DNA from: Prochlorococcus sp. AG-402-I23
GTDB taxonomy: Bacteria > Cyanobacteriota > Cyanobacteriia > PCC-6307 > Cyanobiaceae
Length of the DNA stretch: 64,000 nucleotides
Direction of reading: 5' to 3'
Assembly: GCA_003216915.1 (NCBI GenBank)
Contig: QCIB01000005.1
Span: 31,779-95,778 of the forward strand
Shown: positions 8,631 through 19,080 of the stretch, piece after piece
Layout: the number at the start of each line of letters is the position of its first letter
Numbering within the stretch: position 1 is the first letter of the stretch
The notes under the pieces: generated by a model
What the model was told of the DNA's origin: nothing
Database searches by the model: none
The model's input: only the letters and a program-made list of their open reading frames with translations
Program-made: the position numbers and the translations under genes

Positions 8631-8816
8631 TTAAACTATTTCTAAATTGGTTAGCTGAAAAGTTATGAGTTTATCCCAATTACCTCCTTCAAACAGAACC
8701 GCTGCTCTTTTTTTTGTAACTCTTTGTACAAACCCTTTATATCCTCTATAGATAGAATTGGTATCTTTTACAACAACAAAAGATCCAGGGAGTATGGGTT
8801 TAGTAGATAATTCCAT
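8631..8816 (-). CDS. ndhS: NdhS-like small subunit of photosynthetic NDH-1 (DUF3252, SH3-like)
   Basis: A 61-residue protein whose core, [21 protein letters not shown] followed by [14 protein letters not shown], matches the SH3-like NdhS/DUF3252 family. NdhS forms the ferredoxin-docking site of the NDH-1 complex used in cyclic electron flow. Members usually carry a longer C-terminal tail; here the protein stops right after the SH3-like barrel. It is alone on the minus strand between rnc and rimM, two bases from the rnc stop. The family match is good; the subunit name is inferred from it. Confidence 0.75.
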   Translation of the reverse strand: MELSTKPILPGSFVVVKDTNSIYRGYKGFVQRVTKKRAAVLFEGGNWDKLITFQLTNLEIV

Positions 8817-8840
8817 AAAACATTCTTTCTAATACAATAT

Positions 8841-9380
8841 ATGATAAATAAAAATGAATGGTTGACTGTTGGATTAATAACATCATGTCATGGAATTAAT
8901 GGACAGGTAAAGGTTAAATCTCTAAGTGATTTTGAAGAAAGATTTTTAAAACCGGGAATTAGATGGTTGCTAAAAGAAAATGAACCTCCTACAAAAATAG
9001 AACTTATATCTGGTTTCAAACAGCCTGGCAAAGAAACCTTCATAGTTAAGTTCCAAGGAATAAATACAAGAAATCATGCAGAACAACTGAAAAAATTTAA
9101 AATTCTTGTAAAAGCGGATACACTACCCAAATTACAAAAGGAAGAATTCCACTTGTTAGAACTTGTAGATCTCGAGGTCAAGACTTTAGAAAATGATGAA
9201 TTAAAAAACATTGGGAAAGTTATCGATTTAGAAAATGAGAAGAATAATTTACTTGTTATTGAACTATTTAAAAATCAAAAGAAAGTTCTAATACCATTTG
9301 TTAAAGAAATAGTCCCATTAGTAGATATAAAAAATAATTTTCTAATCATCAATCCTCCAAATGGACTTTTAGAGCTATAA
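8841..9380 (+). CDS. rimM: Ribosome maturation factor RimM
   Basis: A 179-residue protein that helps assemble the head of the 30S subunit by binding S19. The N-terminal RimM beta-barrel begins [20 protein letters not shown], the family signature. The C-terminal PRC-barrel starts near residue 97 ([13 protein letters not shown]) and ends with [13 protein letters not shown]. It is slightly shorter than average but complete. The ATG lies at 8841, 24 bases from the divergent ndhS-like start. It converges with glmS. Confidence 0.95.
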   Translation: MINKNEWLTVGLITSCHGINGQVKVKSLSDFEERFLKPGIRWLLKENEPPTKIELISGFKQPGKETFIVKFQGINTRNHAEQLKKFKILVKADTLPKLQKEEFHLLELVDLEVKTLENDELKNIGKVIDLENEKNNLLVIELFKNQKKVLIPFVKEIVPLVDIKNNFLIINPPNGLLEL

Positions 9381-9411
9381 ATTTAAAAAATTAAAATTTG
9401 TAAAAAACTCA

Positions 9412-11307
9412 TTATTCAACAGTTACACTTTTAGCTAAATTTCTTGGTTGATCCACGTCAAGTCCCCTATGAGCTGCAATATGGTAACTCAATAATTGTA
9501 AAGGCAGTATATTAAGTAGAGGTGAAATCCATTCATTAGAGGAAGGAACTTTCATTAAATAATCAAAGATTTCAGTTCCATTACATTCAGGAGCAATACC
9601 AATCAAATATGAATCTCTAGCTTTTGCCTCTTGAGCATTACTGATAACTTTATCAAAAACCTCGCCAGGGGAGGCAATTGAAATTACAGGCACTTTTTTA
9701 TCTAACAAAGCTATTGGACCATGTTTCATTTCACCAGCAGGATATCCCGCTGCATGAATGTAACTAATTTCTTTAAGTTTTAATGCGCCTTCAAGGGCAA
9801 TAGGATAATTAATTCCTCTTCCTAAAAAAATAACATCTTTAATATTAAAAAAGTCATGTGCTAGCTTTTCTGAAGATTTATTATGTTTCTCTAAGAGATC
9901 TTCCAGTAATGGCGGAAGTTTTATAAGTTCGTTTATAAGTTTACCAATTTCATCAGGACTTTGATTGCCTTTAATTTGAGCAAATTTTATGGCTAATCCA
10001 TAAAAAGAAAGTAATTGAGCAAAAAAAGTTTTTGTTGCTGCAACTCCAACTTCTATTCCAGCACAGATATCAATTATGTTTGATACCTGCCTTCCTATGG
10101 AACTCTCTTTTCTATTTGTTATTGCAATAAGATTGGGTTTAAATTTTTCATTTTCAATTGAAGAACGTCTTTTAATTTCCATATCGATAGCCGCAATTGT
10201 ATCAGCAGTTTCTCCGGATTGAGTGACTCCAATAGTTAACGTATTTGGCAATAGTGGAGGTGGTGAATATCGAAATTCGCTTGCATAAAAGACATTTGTA
10301 GGGATACCTGAAAATTGTTCTAATAAAAAGCTGCCCACCATTGCAGCATGTTTACTTGTACCACAAGCAATTATTTCAATTCTTTCTATTGATTCAAAAA
10401 AATCTGTATCAAATGGATAGTTGATTTTATATTGATCATTATCTGAGTTCTTAATTAAATAATTTTCCAACCAGTTTTTTGCAGTCTTTGGTTGATCATA
10501 TATCTCTTTCAACATGTAGTGTTTGAAATTCATCTTATCCATAATTTGCTCTGAGACTTTTAAAGAAACTGGATTTCTATATTGTCTCTCGTTGCTTGAG
10601 TCATATATTTCAATTCCAAGGGGAGTCAACAAAGCTATTTCTTCATCCTCCATAGGCAAAATAATATTCGTAAAGTTTGCAATGGCTGGAGTATCACTAG
10701 CACAAATAAATTCTCCTTCACCCAAACCAATAATCAAGGGTGCTTGTCTTCTTGCAACTACCAAAGAGGTTGGAGCACCAGACCATAAAACTGCTAAAGC
10801 ATAAGATCCTTCTAAATCCGATAATACATTTCTCACTGCAACTAATAATGTTGAACCATTATTTTCAAGATTAAGTTTACTTAATGTATTTAACTCTCTT
10901 TGTATTAGATGGGGAATTACCTCGGTATCTGTATCAGAATTAAAAATAATGCCCTCTTCCTCTAATTTATTTTTTAAATCTTGAAAATTTTCAATAATGC
11001 CATTTTGAACAACCGCTATATTTCCTGAACTATCGGTATGAGGATGTGCATTTTTAACCTCAGGTTTTCCATGAGTTGCCCATCTAGTATGTCCTATACC
11101 TACAGTTCCAGGAATATTATGATCATCAAGATTACTTTTTAAATTCTTGAGTTTTCCTTCTGCTTTATTACAAGAAATAAAATTTGTGTCGGGATTTATT
11201 ATTGCAATACCTGCAGAATCATAACCTCTGTATTCAAGTTTTTCTAAACCATTAATTAATAATGGTAAAGCTTTTTTATATCCAGTTACAGCAACTATTC
11301 CACACAT
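9412..11307 (-). CDS. glmS: Glutamine-fructose-6-phosphate aminotransferase (isomerizing)
   Basis: This enzyme makes glucosamine 6-phosphate from fructose 6-phosphate and glutamine, the entry to peptidoglycan and lipopolysaccharide amino sugars. I place the start at the ATG at 11307 because the protein then begins MCGIVAVTGY: Cys2 must become the N-terminal nucleophile after Met removal, and an upstream ATG at 11325 would bury it. The 631 residues contain the class II amidotransferase domain (GIGHTRWATHG near 73), two SIS domains (CGTSKHAAMVG and GRGINYPIALEGALKLKE), and the C-terminal DQPRNLAKSVTVE. No glmS ribozyme fits in the 81-base gap to psaC. Confidence 0.97.
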   Translation of the reverse strand: MCGIVAVTGYKKALPLLINGLEKLEYRGYDSAGIAIINPDTNFISCNKAEGKLKNLKSNLDDHNIPGTVGIGHTRWATHGKPEVKNAHPHTDSSGNIAVVQNGIIENFQDLKNKLEEEGIIFNSDTDTEVIPHLIQRELNTLSKLNLENNGSTLLVAVRNVLSDLEGSYALAVLWSGAPTSLVVARRQAPLIIGLGEGEFICASDTPAIANFTNIILPMEDEEIALLTPLGIEIYDSSNERQYRNPVSLKVSEQIMDKMNFKHYMLKEIYDQPKTAKNWLENYLIKNSDNDQYKINYPFDTDFFESIERIEIIACGTSKHAAMVGSFLLEQFSGIPTNVFYASEFRYSPPPLLPNTLTIGVTQSGETADTIAAIDMEIKRRSSIENEKFKPNLIAITNRKESSIGRQVSNIIDICAGIEVGVAATKTFFAQLLSFYGLAIKFAQIKGNQSPDEIGKLINELIKLPPLLEDLLEKHNKSSEKLAHDFFNIKDVIFLGRGINYPIALEGALKLKEISYIHAAGYPAGEMKHGPIALLDKKVPVISIASPGEVFDKVISNAQEAKARDSYLIGIAPECNGTEIFDYLMKVPSSNEWISPLLNILPLQLLSYHIAAHRGLDVDQPRNLAKSVTVE

Positions 11308-11388
11308 ACGAATTTTTTTTTTCAATTATATTGAAATAAAATGCGTATTTATTAAAAAATGGACTCTCTTAAAACTGCACTATAAAAA

Positions 11389-11676
<288 letters not shown>

Positions 11677-11767
11677 TTACAAAGAAATTAAAAAAATTAA
11701 GATATGCTTCACTCTTGTTAACTCTAGGGCATAAAATCATATAGATAATTAGTAATTTCCATAAACT

Positions 11768-12007
11768 ATGTCACAAGAAATCCTCGAAAAAGTCTGTTCT
11801 ATTGTTTCAGAACAATTAAGCGTTGAAGCAGGAGAAGTCAAATCAGATTCAAATTTCCAAAATGATTTAGGTGCAGATTCTCTAGATACTGTTGAATTAG
11901 TAATGGCTCTTGAAGAAGCATTTGATATTGAAATTCCTGATGAAGCAGCTGAAGGAATAGCAACTGTTGGCGATGCAGTAAAATTCATCGAAGAAAAAAA
12001 AGGTTAG
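11768..12007 (+). CDS. acpP: Acyl carrier protein
   Basis: A 79-residue acidic carrier that holds growing fatty acyl chains on 4'-phosphopantetheine. The attachment motif [16 protein letters not shown] places the modified serine near residue 38. It is followed six bases later by fabF, the usual pairing in bacteria, so the two are one operon probably extending into tkt. The ATG at 11768 is the only sensible start. Confidence 0.98.
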   Translation: MSQEILEKVCSIVSEQLSVEAGEVKSDSNFQNDLGADSLDTVELVMALEEAFDIEIPDEAAEGIATVGDAVKFIEEKKG

Positions 12008-12013
12008 TATAGG

Positions 12014-13258
12014 ATGCCAAATTTCCATCGAGTAGTTATTACTGGTATCGGAGCAGTAACTCCAATTGGTAATAACATTGATGAATATTTAGTCGGTCTT
12101 CAAACAGGTACTAATGGGGTTTCAGATATTACTCTCTTTGATCCTGAACAACATCCCTGCAAATTTGCTGCAGAAGTAAAAAATCTTCAATCTGAAAATT
12201 TTATTGAAGTTAAAGAATCCAAAAGATGGGATCGTTTTTCCCAGTTTGGAGTTATTGCGGCAAAGCAAGCATTTAATGATTCTGGACTTGAAATTACTGA
12301 AGCTAATGCATCAAGAATTGGAGTGATTATTGGTTCTGGTGTTGGAGGCTTACTAACTATGGAAAGTCAAGCTCAAATATTGAGTCATAAAGGGCCTAAA
12401 AGAGTAAGTCCATTTACAGTCCCAATGATGATTCCAAACATGGCCACTGGACTGGCTGCAATAGCTTTGGGTGCAAAAGGGCCAAGTTCATCTGTTTCTA
12501 CCGCTTGCGCTGCCGGTTCAAATGCAATTGGTGATTCTTTTAGATTACTCCAACTTGGAAAAGCAGATGCAATGATCTGTGGGGGAGCAGAAGCAAGTAT
12601 TACGCCTCTCGGAGTAGCTGGTTTTGCCAGTGCCAAAGCTCTTTCTTCCAGAAATGAAAGCCCTCAAACTGCTAGCAGACCTTTTGATGCAGAAAGAGAT
12701 GGATTTGTTATTGGAGAGGGATCCGGAATTCTTGTTTTAGAAACTTTAGAAAATGCACAAAAAAGGAATGCGAGAATTTATGCAGAAATAGTTGGTTATG
12801 GAACAACATGTGATGCTCATCATATAACTGCTCCATCACCAGGCGGGATTGGAGGCGCCCAAGCTATCAAATTAGCAATTGAAGACGCTTGTCTTAGCCT
12901 TGAAAAAGTTGATTACATAAATGCTCACGGAACAAGTACATCAGCTAATGATAAAAATGAAACTTCTGCAATTAAATCTATTTTTAGAGACAGATCTTAC
13001 CTCATTCCTGTAAGCTCTACTAAGTCGATGACAGGTCATCTCCTAGGAGGCTCAGGAGGTATAGAAGCTGTAGCTTGTATACTTTCTTTGACACATAATT
13101 TTATCCCTCCTACAATTAACTACGTCAATCGAGATCCTGAATGTGATCTTGATTATGTACCAAATAATGCAAGAGAGGCTCAAATAGGAGTTGCTCTTTC
13201 TAATTCTTTCGGCTTTGGTGGTCACAATGTTTGCCTTGCTTTCAGCAAAATGAATTGA
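12014..13258 (+). CDS. fabF: 3-oxoacyl-[acyl-carrier-protein] synthase II
   Basis: The 414-residue condensing enzyme elongates acyl-ACP with malonyl-ACP. Catalytic Cys lies in [15 protein letters not shown], the two histidines in [14 protein letters not shown] and [15 protein letters not shown], and the C-terminal glycine loop is NSFGFGGHN. The start at 12014 gives [17 protein letters not shown]. It is directly downstream of acpP and 43 bases upstream of tkt. Confidence 0.97.
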   Translation: MPNFHRVVITGIGAVTPIGNNIDEYLVGLQTGTNGVSDITLFDPEQHPCKFAAEVKNLQSENFIEVKESKRWDRFSQFGVIAAKQAFNDSGLEITEANASRIGVIIGSGVGGLLTMESQAQILSHKGPKRVSPFTVPMMIPNMATGLAAIALGAKGPSSSVSTACAAGSNAIGDSFRLLQLGKADAMICGGAEASITPLGVAGFASAKALSSRNESPQTASRPFDAERDGFVIGEGSGILVLETLENAQKRNARIYAEIVGYGTTCDAHHITAPSPGGIGGAQAIKLAIEDACLSLEKVDYINAHGTSTSANDKNETSAIKSIFRDRSYLIPVSSTKSMTGHLLGGSGGIEAVACILSLTHNFIPPTINYVNRDPECDLDYVPNNAREAQIGVALSNSFGFGGHNVCLAFSKMN

Positions 13259-13301
13259 TGACAACCAATTCCGTATTTCCAACTTAACTTATTTTAAAAC
13301 A

Positions 13302-15308
13302 ATGGTCGCTGCATCTGTTTCATTAGAATCACTTTGTGTAAATAGTATAAGAATGCTTGCTGTGGATGCAGTAAATAAATCAAATAGTGGACATCCTGGA
13401 TTACCAATGGGATGTGCTCCTATGGGTTATGCATTATGGCAAAACATACTTAATCACAATCCTAATAACCCAAAATGGTTCAATAGAGACCGTTTTGTAT
13501 TATCAGCTGGTCATGGCTGTATGCTGCTATATTCCTTGCTTCATTTGACAGGATATAAATCAGTTTCCATTGAAGATATTAAAGAATTTAGGCAATGGGG
13601 ATCAAAAACTCCTGGACATCCAGAAACATTCGAAACTGAAGGAGTTGAAGTGACAGCTGGGCCTCTTGGAGCCGGAATTTCAAATGCAGTTGGATTAGCA
13701 ATAGCTGAAACACACTTAGCAGCTAAATTTAATAAGCCTGATTGCAATATCGTTGATCACTATACTTACGTAATAATGGGTGATGGCTGTAATCAAGAAG
13801 GTATTGCATCAGAGGCCTGCTCATTAGCTGGTCATCTTAAGCTTGGAAAATTAATTGCACTCTACGACGATAATCAAATTACAATTGATGGGCGAACAGA
13901 CGTTTCTTTTACCGAAGATGTTTTAAAAAGATATGAAGCTTATGGATGGCATGTGCAACATGTTGAAGATGGGAATCATGATGTTAAAGGAATTACTGAG
14001 GCTATCGAAAAAGCAAAATTAATTACAGACAAGCCATCAATTATAAAAATTTCTACAACCATAGGTTATGGTTCTCCCAATAAATCAGATACTGCTGGAA
14101 TTCATGGAGCAGCTGTTGGAGAAGAAGAAGCTGCATTAACTAGAGAGTTTCTAAATTGGGAATATCCTCCATTTGAAATACCCGATGAAGTATATGCGCA
14201 TTTTAGAAAATCAATAAATAAAGGTGAAACTTTAGAGAAAGAATGGGATTCTAAATTTGAAGAATATCAAAAAAAATATCCCTCTGAAGGAGCCGAGTTA
14301 AATAGAATGTTAAAGGGTCAATTACCTGAAAATTGGGACTCAGATCTCCCCTCTTATTCGCCTGGTGATAAAGGGTTAGCCACCAGAAAGCATTCACAAA
14401 TATGTTTGGGTGCTCTAGGTCCTAACCTACCTGAATTAATTGGCGGATCTGCAGATTTAACTCACTCTAATTACACAGATATAAAAGGAGAAACTGGATC
14501 ATTCCAGCCAAACAGCCCTGAAAAAAGATATTTACATTTTGGTGTAAGAGAGCATGCAATGGCAGCTGTACTTAATGGTATTGCCTATCACAATAGTGGT
14601 CTGATCCCTTATGGTGGAACCTTCCTTGTTTTCGCTGATTATATGAGGGGCTCAATGAGGCTTTCAGCACTTAGCGAATTAGGAGTAATCTATGTCTTAA
14701 CTCATGATTCAATTGGTGTAGGAGAAGATGGCCCAACACATCAACCTATTGAAACTATCCCTTCTCTTCGCGCCATGCCTAACATGCTAGTTTTCAGACC
14801 TGGAGATGGTAATGAGACTAGTGGAGCTTATAAGCTTGCTATTCAAAATCGAAAAAGACCTTCTGCCCTTTGTTTAAGTAGACAAGGTATGCCAAATCAA
14901 GAAAATACTTCAATCGACAAAGTTGCTCTAGGAGGATATGTAGTTTCCGATTGTGAAGGAACACCAGACTTAATATTTATTGGTACTGGAAGCGAACTGA
15001 ATCTTTGCATTGAAGCAAGTAAGGAAATTTCAAGCTTAGGTAAAAAAATTAGAGTTGTTTCTATGCCTTGTGTAGAACTTTTTGAAGATCAAGAAGAATC
15101 TTATAAAGAAAGTGTTTTACCTAGTAGTGTGAAAAAAAGAGTTGTAGTAGAAGCTGCCCATTCTTTTGGTTGGCATAAATATACAGGTTTTGATGGAATT
15201 TGTATTACTATGGACAGATTTGGTGCATCAGCACCAGGTGGAGAATGTATGAAAAATTTTGGATTTACGGTCGAAAACGTAGTTAATAAGACTAAGGAAA
15301 TTCTATAA
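13302..15308 (+). CDS. tkt: Transketolase
   Basis: The 668-residue thiamine-diphosphate enzyme transfers two-carbon ketol units in the Calvin cycle and pentose phosphate pathway. The N-terminal domain begins with [18 protein letters not shown]. The cofactor motif [14 protein letters not shown] runs to [11 protein letters not shown] near residue 200, and the second domain holds [17 protein letters not shown] and [16 protein letters not shown]. Length is standard. It follows fabF and converges with thiC, whose product needs feed the same cofactor, with only 14 bases between the stops. Confidence 0.98.
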   Translation: MVAASVSLESLCVNSIRMLAVDAVNKSNSGHPGLPMGCAPMGYALWQNILNHNPNNPKWFNRDRFVLSAGHGCMLLYSLLHLTGYKSVSIEDIKEFRQWGSKTPGHPETFETEGVEVTAGPLGAGISNAVGLAIAETHLAAKFNKPDCNIVDHYTYVIMGDGCNQEGIASEACSLAGHLKLGKLIALYDDNQITIDGRTDVSFTEDVLKRYEAYGWHVQHVEDGNHDVKGITEAIEKAKLITDKPSIIKISTTIGYGSPNKSDTAGIHGAAVGEEEAALTREFLNWEYPPFEIPDEVYAHFRKSINKGETLEKEWDSKFEEYQKKYPSEGAELNRMLKGQLPENWDSDLPSYSPGDKGLATRKHSQICLGALGPNLPELIGGSADLTHSNYTDIKGETGSFQPNSPEKRYLHFGVREHAMAAVLNGIAYHNSGLIPYGGTFLVFADYMRGSMRLSALSELGVIYVLTHDSIGVGEDGPTHQPIETIPSLRAMPNMLVFRPGDGNETSGAYKLAIQNRKRPSALCLSRQGMPNQENTSIDKVALGGYVVSDCEGTPDLIFIGTGSELNLCIEASKEISSLGKKIRVVSMPCVELFEDQEESYKESVLPSSVKKRVVVEAAHSFGWHKYTGFDGICITMDRFGASAPGGECMKNFGFTVENVVNKTKEIL

Positions 15309-15322
15309 CTACTAATTGATAA

Positions 15323-16693
15323 CTACACTGAAGTATTGCATTCTTCAAGCTTATCTTTTAACTGATCAAGAGATTCATCAGAAATCTTTGAATTCATTGG
15401 ACAATGTTTAGGGCCACACATTGAACAAAACTCTGCCTTTTTAAAGATTTCTTCAGGCAGTGTCTCATCATGGTACTGCTTTGCTCTTTCCGGATCTAAT
15501 GAAAGTTCGAATTGTTTATTCCAATCAAAGTTATACCTTGCATGACTAAGTTCATCATCTCGATCACGAGCTCCAGCTCTATGTCTTGCTATATCAGCAG
15601 CGTGAGCAGCTATTTTATAAGCAATTAAGCCTTCTCTTACATCCTCTGCATTTGGTAGACCTAGATGTTCTTTTGGGGTTACATAACATAACATAGAAGT
15701 TCCATACCACCCTGCCATCGCTGCTCCAATAGCACTTGATATATGGTCATAACCAGGGGATATATCTGTCACTAATGGACCAAGCACATAAAATGGGGCT
15801 TCTGAACATTCTTCCATTTGCTTTCTAACATTAAACTCAATTTGGTCCATAGGTACATGACCAGGACCCTCAACCATTACTTGAACATTATGTTCCCATG
15901 CTCTTCGAGTAAGTTCGCCTAAGGTCTTCAATTCAGCTAGCTGGGCATCATCAGAAGCATCATGCAAACATCCAGGCCTTAATGAGTCTCCTAGAGAAAA
16001 AGTACAATCATATTTCTTAAAAATCTCACAAATATCATCAAACCTTGTGTAGAGGGGGTTTTGCTTAAAATGATGTAACATCCATTGGGCTAAAATGCCT
16101 CCCCCCCTACTGACAATTCCAGTAATTCTTCCTTTGACTTTCGGCAAATGCTCTATTAATAGCCCAGCATGAATAGTTTGATAATCTACGCCCTGCTGAC
16201 AATGTTTTTCGATAATATGAAGAAAATCGTCTTCAGTTAGTCTATCTATTGAACCATGTACACTTTCTAATGCTTGATACACAGGAACTGTTCCAATGGG
16301 AACAGGAGACTCATTAATAATTGCTTGCCGAACTTCATCTAAATTTACTCCACCTGTAGAAAGATCCATAACCGTATCAGCCCCATATTTAACTGCCAGT
16401 TTTAGCTTCTCTACTTCTTCATTGATATCACTTGCATTAGGGGAAGCACCAATATTTGCATTAACTTTGCATCTTGAAGCAATACCTATAGACATTGGCT
16501 CAAGATTCAAATGATTAATATTAGCTGGAATAATTAATCTTCCTCTTGCCACTTCTTCCATTATTAAAGAAGAAGGAAGATTCTCTTTTTTAGCAACAAA
16601 ATCCATTTCTTCAGTGATATATCCGTTTCTCGCAAAGTTCATTTGAGTTACATTGTCTTTCCCAAGGCGAGGCTTAATCCACGAACTTCTCAT
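15323..16693 (-). CDS. thiC: Phosphomethylpyrimidine synthase
   Basis: ThiC is a radical-SAM enzyme converting aminoimidazole ribotide to the HMP phosphate half of thiamine. The 456-residue short form shows the radical-SAM cluster motif CSMCGPKHC near the C-terminus, plus [24 protein letters not shown] and [13 protein letters not shown]. The ATG at 16693 lies about 50 bases after a TPP riboswitch on the same strand, so the gene is almost certainly repressed by thiamine diphosphate. Confidence 0.98.
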   Translation of the reverse strand: MRSSWIKPRLGKDNVTQMNFARNGYITEEMDFVAKKENLPSSLIMEEVARGRLIIPANINHLNLEPMSIGIASRCKVNANIGASPNASDINEEVEKLKLAVKYGADTVMDLSTGGVNLDEVRQAIINESPVPIGTVPVYQALESVHGSIDRLTEDDFLHIIEKHCQQGVDYQTIHAGLLIEHLPKVKGRITGIVSRGGGILAQWMLHHFKQNPLYTRFDDICEIFKKYDCTFSLGDSLRPGCLHDASDDAQLAELKTLGELTRRAWEHNVQVMVEGPGHVPMDQIEFNVRKQMEECSEAPFYVLGPLVTDISPGYDHISSAIGAAMAGWYGTSMLCYVTPKEHLGLPNAEDVREGLIAYKIAAHAADIARHRAGARDRDDELSHARYNFDWNKQFELSLDPERAKQYHDETLPEEIFKKAEFCSMCGPKHCPMNSKISDESLDQLKDKLEECNTSV

Positions 16694-16741
16694 AATTTAC
16701 AAATTTTTTATAAGTGTTATTACTAAAGTTTGATCAAATCT

Positions 16742-16821
16742 TTACTTCCCTGCATCAAGGTTAATGATTCAGGTTCAAAGGGTATGATCTCAGCTAAGTT
16801 AAAATTCTTAGCACCCCTAGT
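16742..16821 (-). promoter_or_regulatory. TPP riboswitch (THI box) controlling thiC
   Basis: The minus strand carries the aptamer in order: ACTAGGGGTGCT, then GCTGAGAT near 16790, ACCCTTTGAACCTGA near 16770, and TTGATGCAGGGAAGT at the 3' end. ACT...AGT closes helix P1, and CTGAGA and CCTGA are the pyrimidine-sensing conserved core. It ends 48 bases before the thiC start. No terminator hairpin with a T-run is seen between them, so control of translation initiation is more likely than early termination. Confidence 0.95.
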
Positions 16822-16891
16822 ATTAATATTATTAATAGCTCTTTTCTCAAAAATAGTCATCTCATGTTGCGTAAAAATAAATAAAATGATT

Positions 16892-17107
16892 TTATTTAGT
16901 TTTTTGATAAGACTTTATCTTTTTTAAAATATTTTTCCTATCCAATTGTCTACTTATACCTCTCTCAAAAATAATTACAATCCCCATTAAGCCAATAGGT
17001 AAATAAAAAATCTTCCTAGAATTGTCCCTAAATATCAATCCAATAGCAGATATGAGGATCATGAAAGGAGCCACAAAAGATAAAATAAATCTTTTATTAA
17101 TATTCAT
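16892..17107 (-). CDS. Small membrane protein, DUF3188-like
   Basis: A 71-residue protein with two hydrophobic segments (about 8-25 and 34-48) and a basic C-terminus (RQLDRKNILKKIKSYQKTK). The segment SFVAPFMILISAIGLIFRD resembles the cyanobacterial DUF3188 family, which has no known function. Its ATG overlaps the stop of the M20 hydrolase gene as ATGA, so it is probably translated by coupling from that gene. The C-terminal positive charges suggest a cytoplasmic tail. Confidence 0.7.
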   Translation of the reverse strand: MNINKRFILSFVAPFMILISAIGLIFRDNSRKIFYLPIGLMGIVIIFERGISRQLDRKNILKKIKSYQKTK

Positions 17108-18291
17108 TTACCAATTGTATTAATTTTTTCATCGTTTAATTTTACTATGGATTCTGTTATCACTTTAATTCCAACAGCAATAGCTCTTTCATCTGGATCA
17201 AATTTAGAACTATGAAGCGGAGCACATCCATTTGAACTCGAAACGCCAAGCCTAAACATAGCCCCTGGAATATCTTTTAAAAATTCAGCGAAATCCTCAG
17301 CTCCCAATGATGGTTTTTGTAATTCGATAACATTTTCTTGACCCAAAACCTTAATTCCCGAATCTCTAAGGACTCTATTAATTTCAGAATTATTGTTAAC
17401 TGCCGGAGTGATTTCTCGAAATTTTACTTTTGCTTCAGCTCCGCAACTATTAGCTAATGAAGTGATATTTTCATTGAGCCAATTACCAATATTCTTAAAT
17501 AGTTTACGATTGGTGCATCTTACCGTACCAATTAAATTAACCTTTTCTGCAAGGACATTGAATGCATTGCCACCATTTATTTTCCCAAAAGTTATTACTA
17601 CAGGATCTAGAGGATCTAACTTCCGTGTTATTGATTCTTGAATTCCCGAGATCACTTTAGAAGCCGCCCAAATAGCATCAACTCCTTCATGAGGTCTAGC
17701 ACCATGACCTGATCTTCCTTTAATCTCTACCTTAAGTTCTCCCGCAGCTGCAGTTAAACTCCCCTCTTTAATGCCAATAGTCCCTACGGATAAATCTGGG
17801 TAGACATGGACTCCCAAAATATGGGTTAAACCATTAATTGCTCCATCCTTAATCATCCATCTAGCTCCGCTCGCAATTTCTTCAGCGGGCTGAAAAATTA
17901 TGCGAGTCCCAAAATTTAGTTTTAAATCCTTAATAATTTTTGCCACCCCCAATCCAATCGATATATGCAAATCGTGACCACAAGCATGCATAACACCATC
18001 TACTTTTGAAGAAAAACTTAATTTGGTTTCCTCAAATATTGGCAAAGCATCCATATCTACTCTTAAACCTATAATGCCCTTATCTAGGGGGCCATAATCA
18101 GCTACAACTCCAGTCCTACCAATAGATTCTCTAACATTCCAACCAATATTTTTTAAAAAACCACTTATCAAAATCGACGTTTGATTTTCAAGTCCACTTA
18201 ATTCCGGATGTGCATGGATATGTCTTCTTAAGTTAATTAATTCATCATTAAACGAATCAATTTTTTTATAAAACTGTACTCTATTCATCAC
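17104..18291 (-). CDS. M20 family metallo-amidohydrolase (N-acyl amino acid / IAA-amino acid hydrolase type)
   Basis: A 395-residue zinc/manganese hydrolase. Metal-binding motifs: RVDMDALPI, MHACGHDLH (Cys and His ligands), FQPAEE (Glu ligand and catalytic Glu), and a C-terminal LHSSKFD with the last His. A bacterial dimerisation domain runs roughly from 185 to 300. Relatives remove acyl groups from amino acids such as N-acetyl, hippurate or indoleacetyl conjugates; the natural substrate cannot be deduced. Either ATG at 18291 or 18288 may be used. It directly abuts the TPR gene upstream and overlaps DUF3188 by four bases. Confidence 0.92.
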   Translation of the reverse strand: MMNRVQFYKKIDSFNDELINLRRHIHAHPELSGLENQTSILISGFLKNIGWNVRESIGRTGVVADYGPLDKGIIGLRVDMDALPIFEETKLSFSSKVDGVMHACGHDLHISIGLGVAKIIKDLKLNFGTRIIFQPAEEIASGARWMIKDGAINGLTHILGVHVYPDLSVGTIGIKEGSLTAAAGELKVEIKGRSGHGARPHEGVDAIWAASKVISGIQESITRKLDPLDPVVITFGKINGGNAFNVLAEKVNLIGTVRCTNRKLFKNIGNWLNENITSLANSCGAEAKVKFREITPAVNNNSEINRVLRDSGIKVLGQENVIELQKPSLGAEDFAEFLKDIPGAMFRLGVSSSNGCAPLHSSKFDPDERAIAVGIKVITESIVKLNDEKINTIGK

Positions 18292-19080
18292 TTATTTTAA
18301 ATCGATAAAGTTCATTAAATCTCTAATTGGTTGTGGAGGCCATCTTCTTATTTTTTTCAACCACTCTTCATCACTATATCTAGGATCTAATTCAGTTACT
18401 GCTATCCAATTACTCTCTGCTTTCCCAGATTCGCCCTTGGACCAATTCAAAGCTGTTAAAGCTGCCCTAGCATCAGCAAAAGTTGGATAACGTCTAATTA
18501 ATTTTTTTAATTCTTTTTCAGATTCATCAATGTTCCCCAACTGGAAATCTGCTAATGCCATACTCGATCTAGCCATCGCAAATCCAGGATTATATAAAGC
18601 AGCTTTTGAAAATAAATCTCTAGCTTTTTCCCAATGTGATGTAGTTCCTTCTACATTAGCCAAATTATATAATGCAGAGAAATTTTCACTATCTTGCGAA
18701 ATAACAAACATATAATCTTTTTTCGCTTGCGACCATAGACCCAATGCTTCCTCTGCTATCCCCCTGTTAATGTAAGGATCTATTTCTCTAGAATTCAAAC
18801 TTATTGCCTTATTTTGGTCATCTATTGATCCCTTTAGATCTCCTATAACAAGTCTTACATTTCCTCTATTGCTTAAACCCGCAGCATCTTCTGGATAAGA
18901 ATCGAGATATTGATTCCATTCTTGTAAAGCGAGATTAAATTTTCCGCTTGAACTTAAATCTAATGCTTTTTTAAACAAATCCTCCCTCAAAGATAATGAA
19001 TAGCATGGTGCAATATAAAAAATATTCAAAAAAACAAAAATTATTAAAAAACAAACCTTAACTTTTTTAAAAGTTATCAT
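18292..19080 (-). CDS. Secreted or lumenal TPR-repeat protein
   Basis: I use the ATG at 19080, giving 262 residues beginning [20 protein letters not shown], a clear signal peptide or membrane anchor; the longer frame from 19152 would sit inside ruvB. After about residue 30 come consecutive tetratricopeptide repeats ([80 protein letters not shown]). Cyanobacterial relatives are lumenal or periplasmic proteins of unknown function. It overlaps the end of ruvB by 14 bases and abuts the M20 gene. Confidence 0.85.
   Translation of the reverse strand: MITFKKVKVCFLIIFVFLNIFYIAPCYSLSLREDLFKKALDLSSSGKFNLALQEWNQYLDSYPEDAAGLSNRGNVRLVIGDLKGSIDDQNKAISLNSREIDPYINRGIAEEALGLWSQAKKDYMFVISQDSENFSALYNLANVEGTTSHWEKARDLFSKAALYNPGFAMARSSMALADFQLGNIDESEKELKKLIRRYPTFADARAALTALNWSKGESGKAESNWIAVTELDPRYSDEEWLKKIRRWPPQPIRDLMNFIDLK

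Noticed and set aside
11308..11388. Possible glmS ribozyme or terminator between psaC and glmS
   Set aside because: The 81-base gap is AT-rich without the ribozyme core or a GC-rich hairpin followed by a T-run.
11749..11988. Minus-strand 79-codon frame across acpP
   Set aside because: It is the antisense frame of acyl carrier protein, rich in Ser, with no family features.
16730..16927. Plus-strand 65-codon frame with a hydrophobic stretch upstream of thiC
   Set aside because: It covers the TPP riboswitch on the other strand and part of the DUF3188 gene; conservation there is explained by the aptamer.
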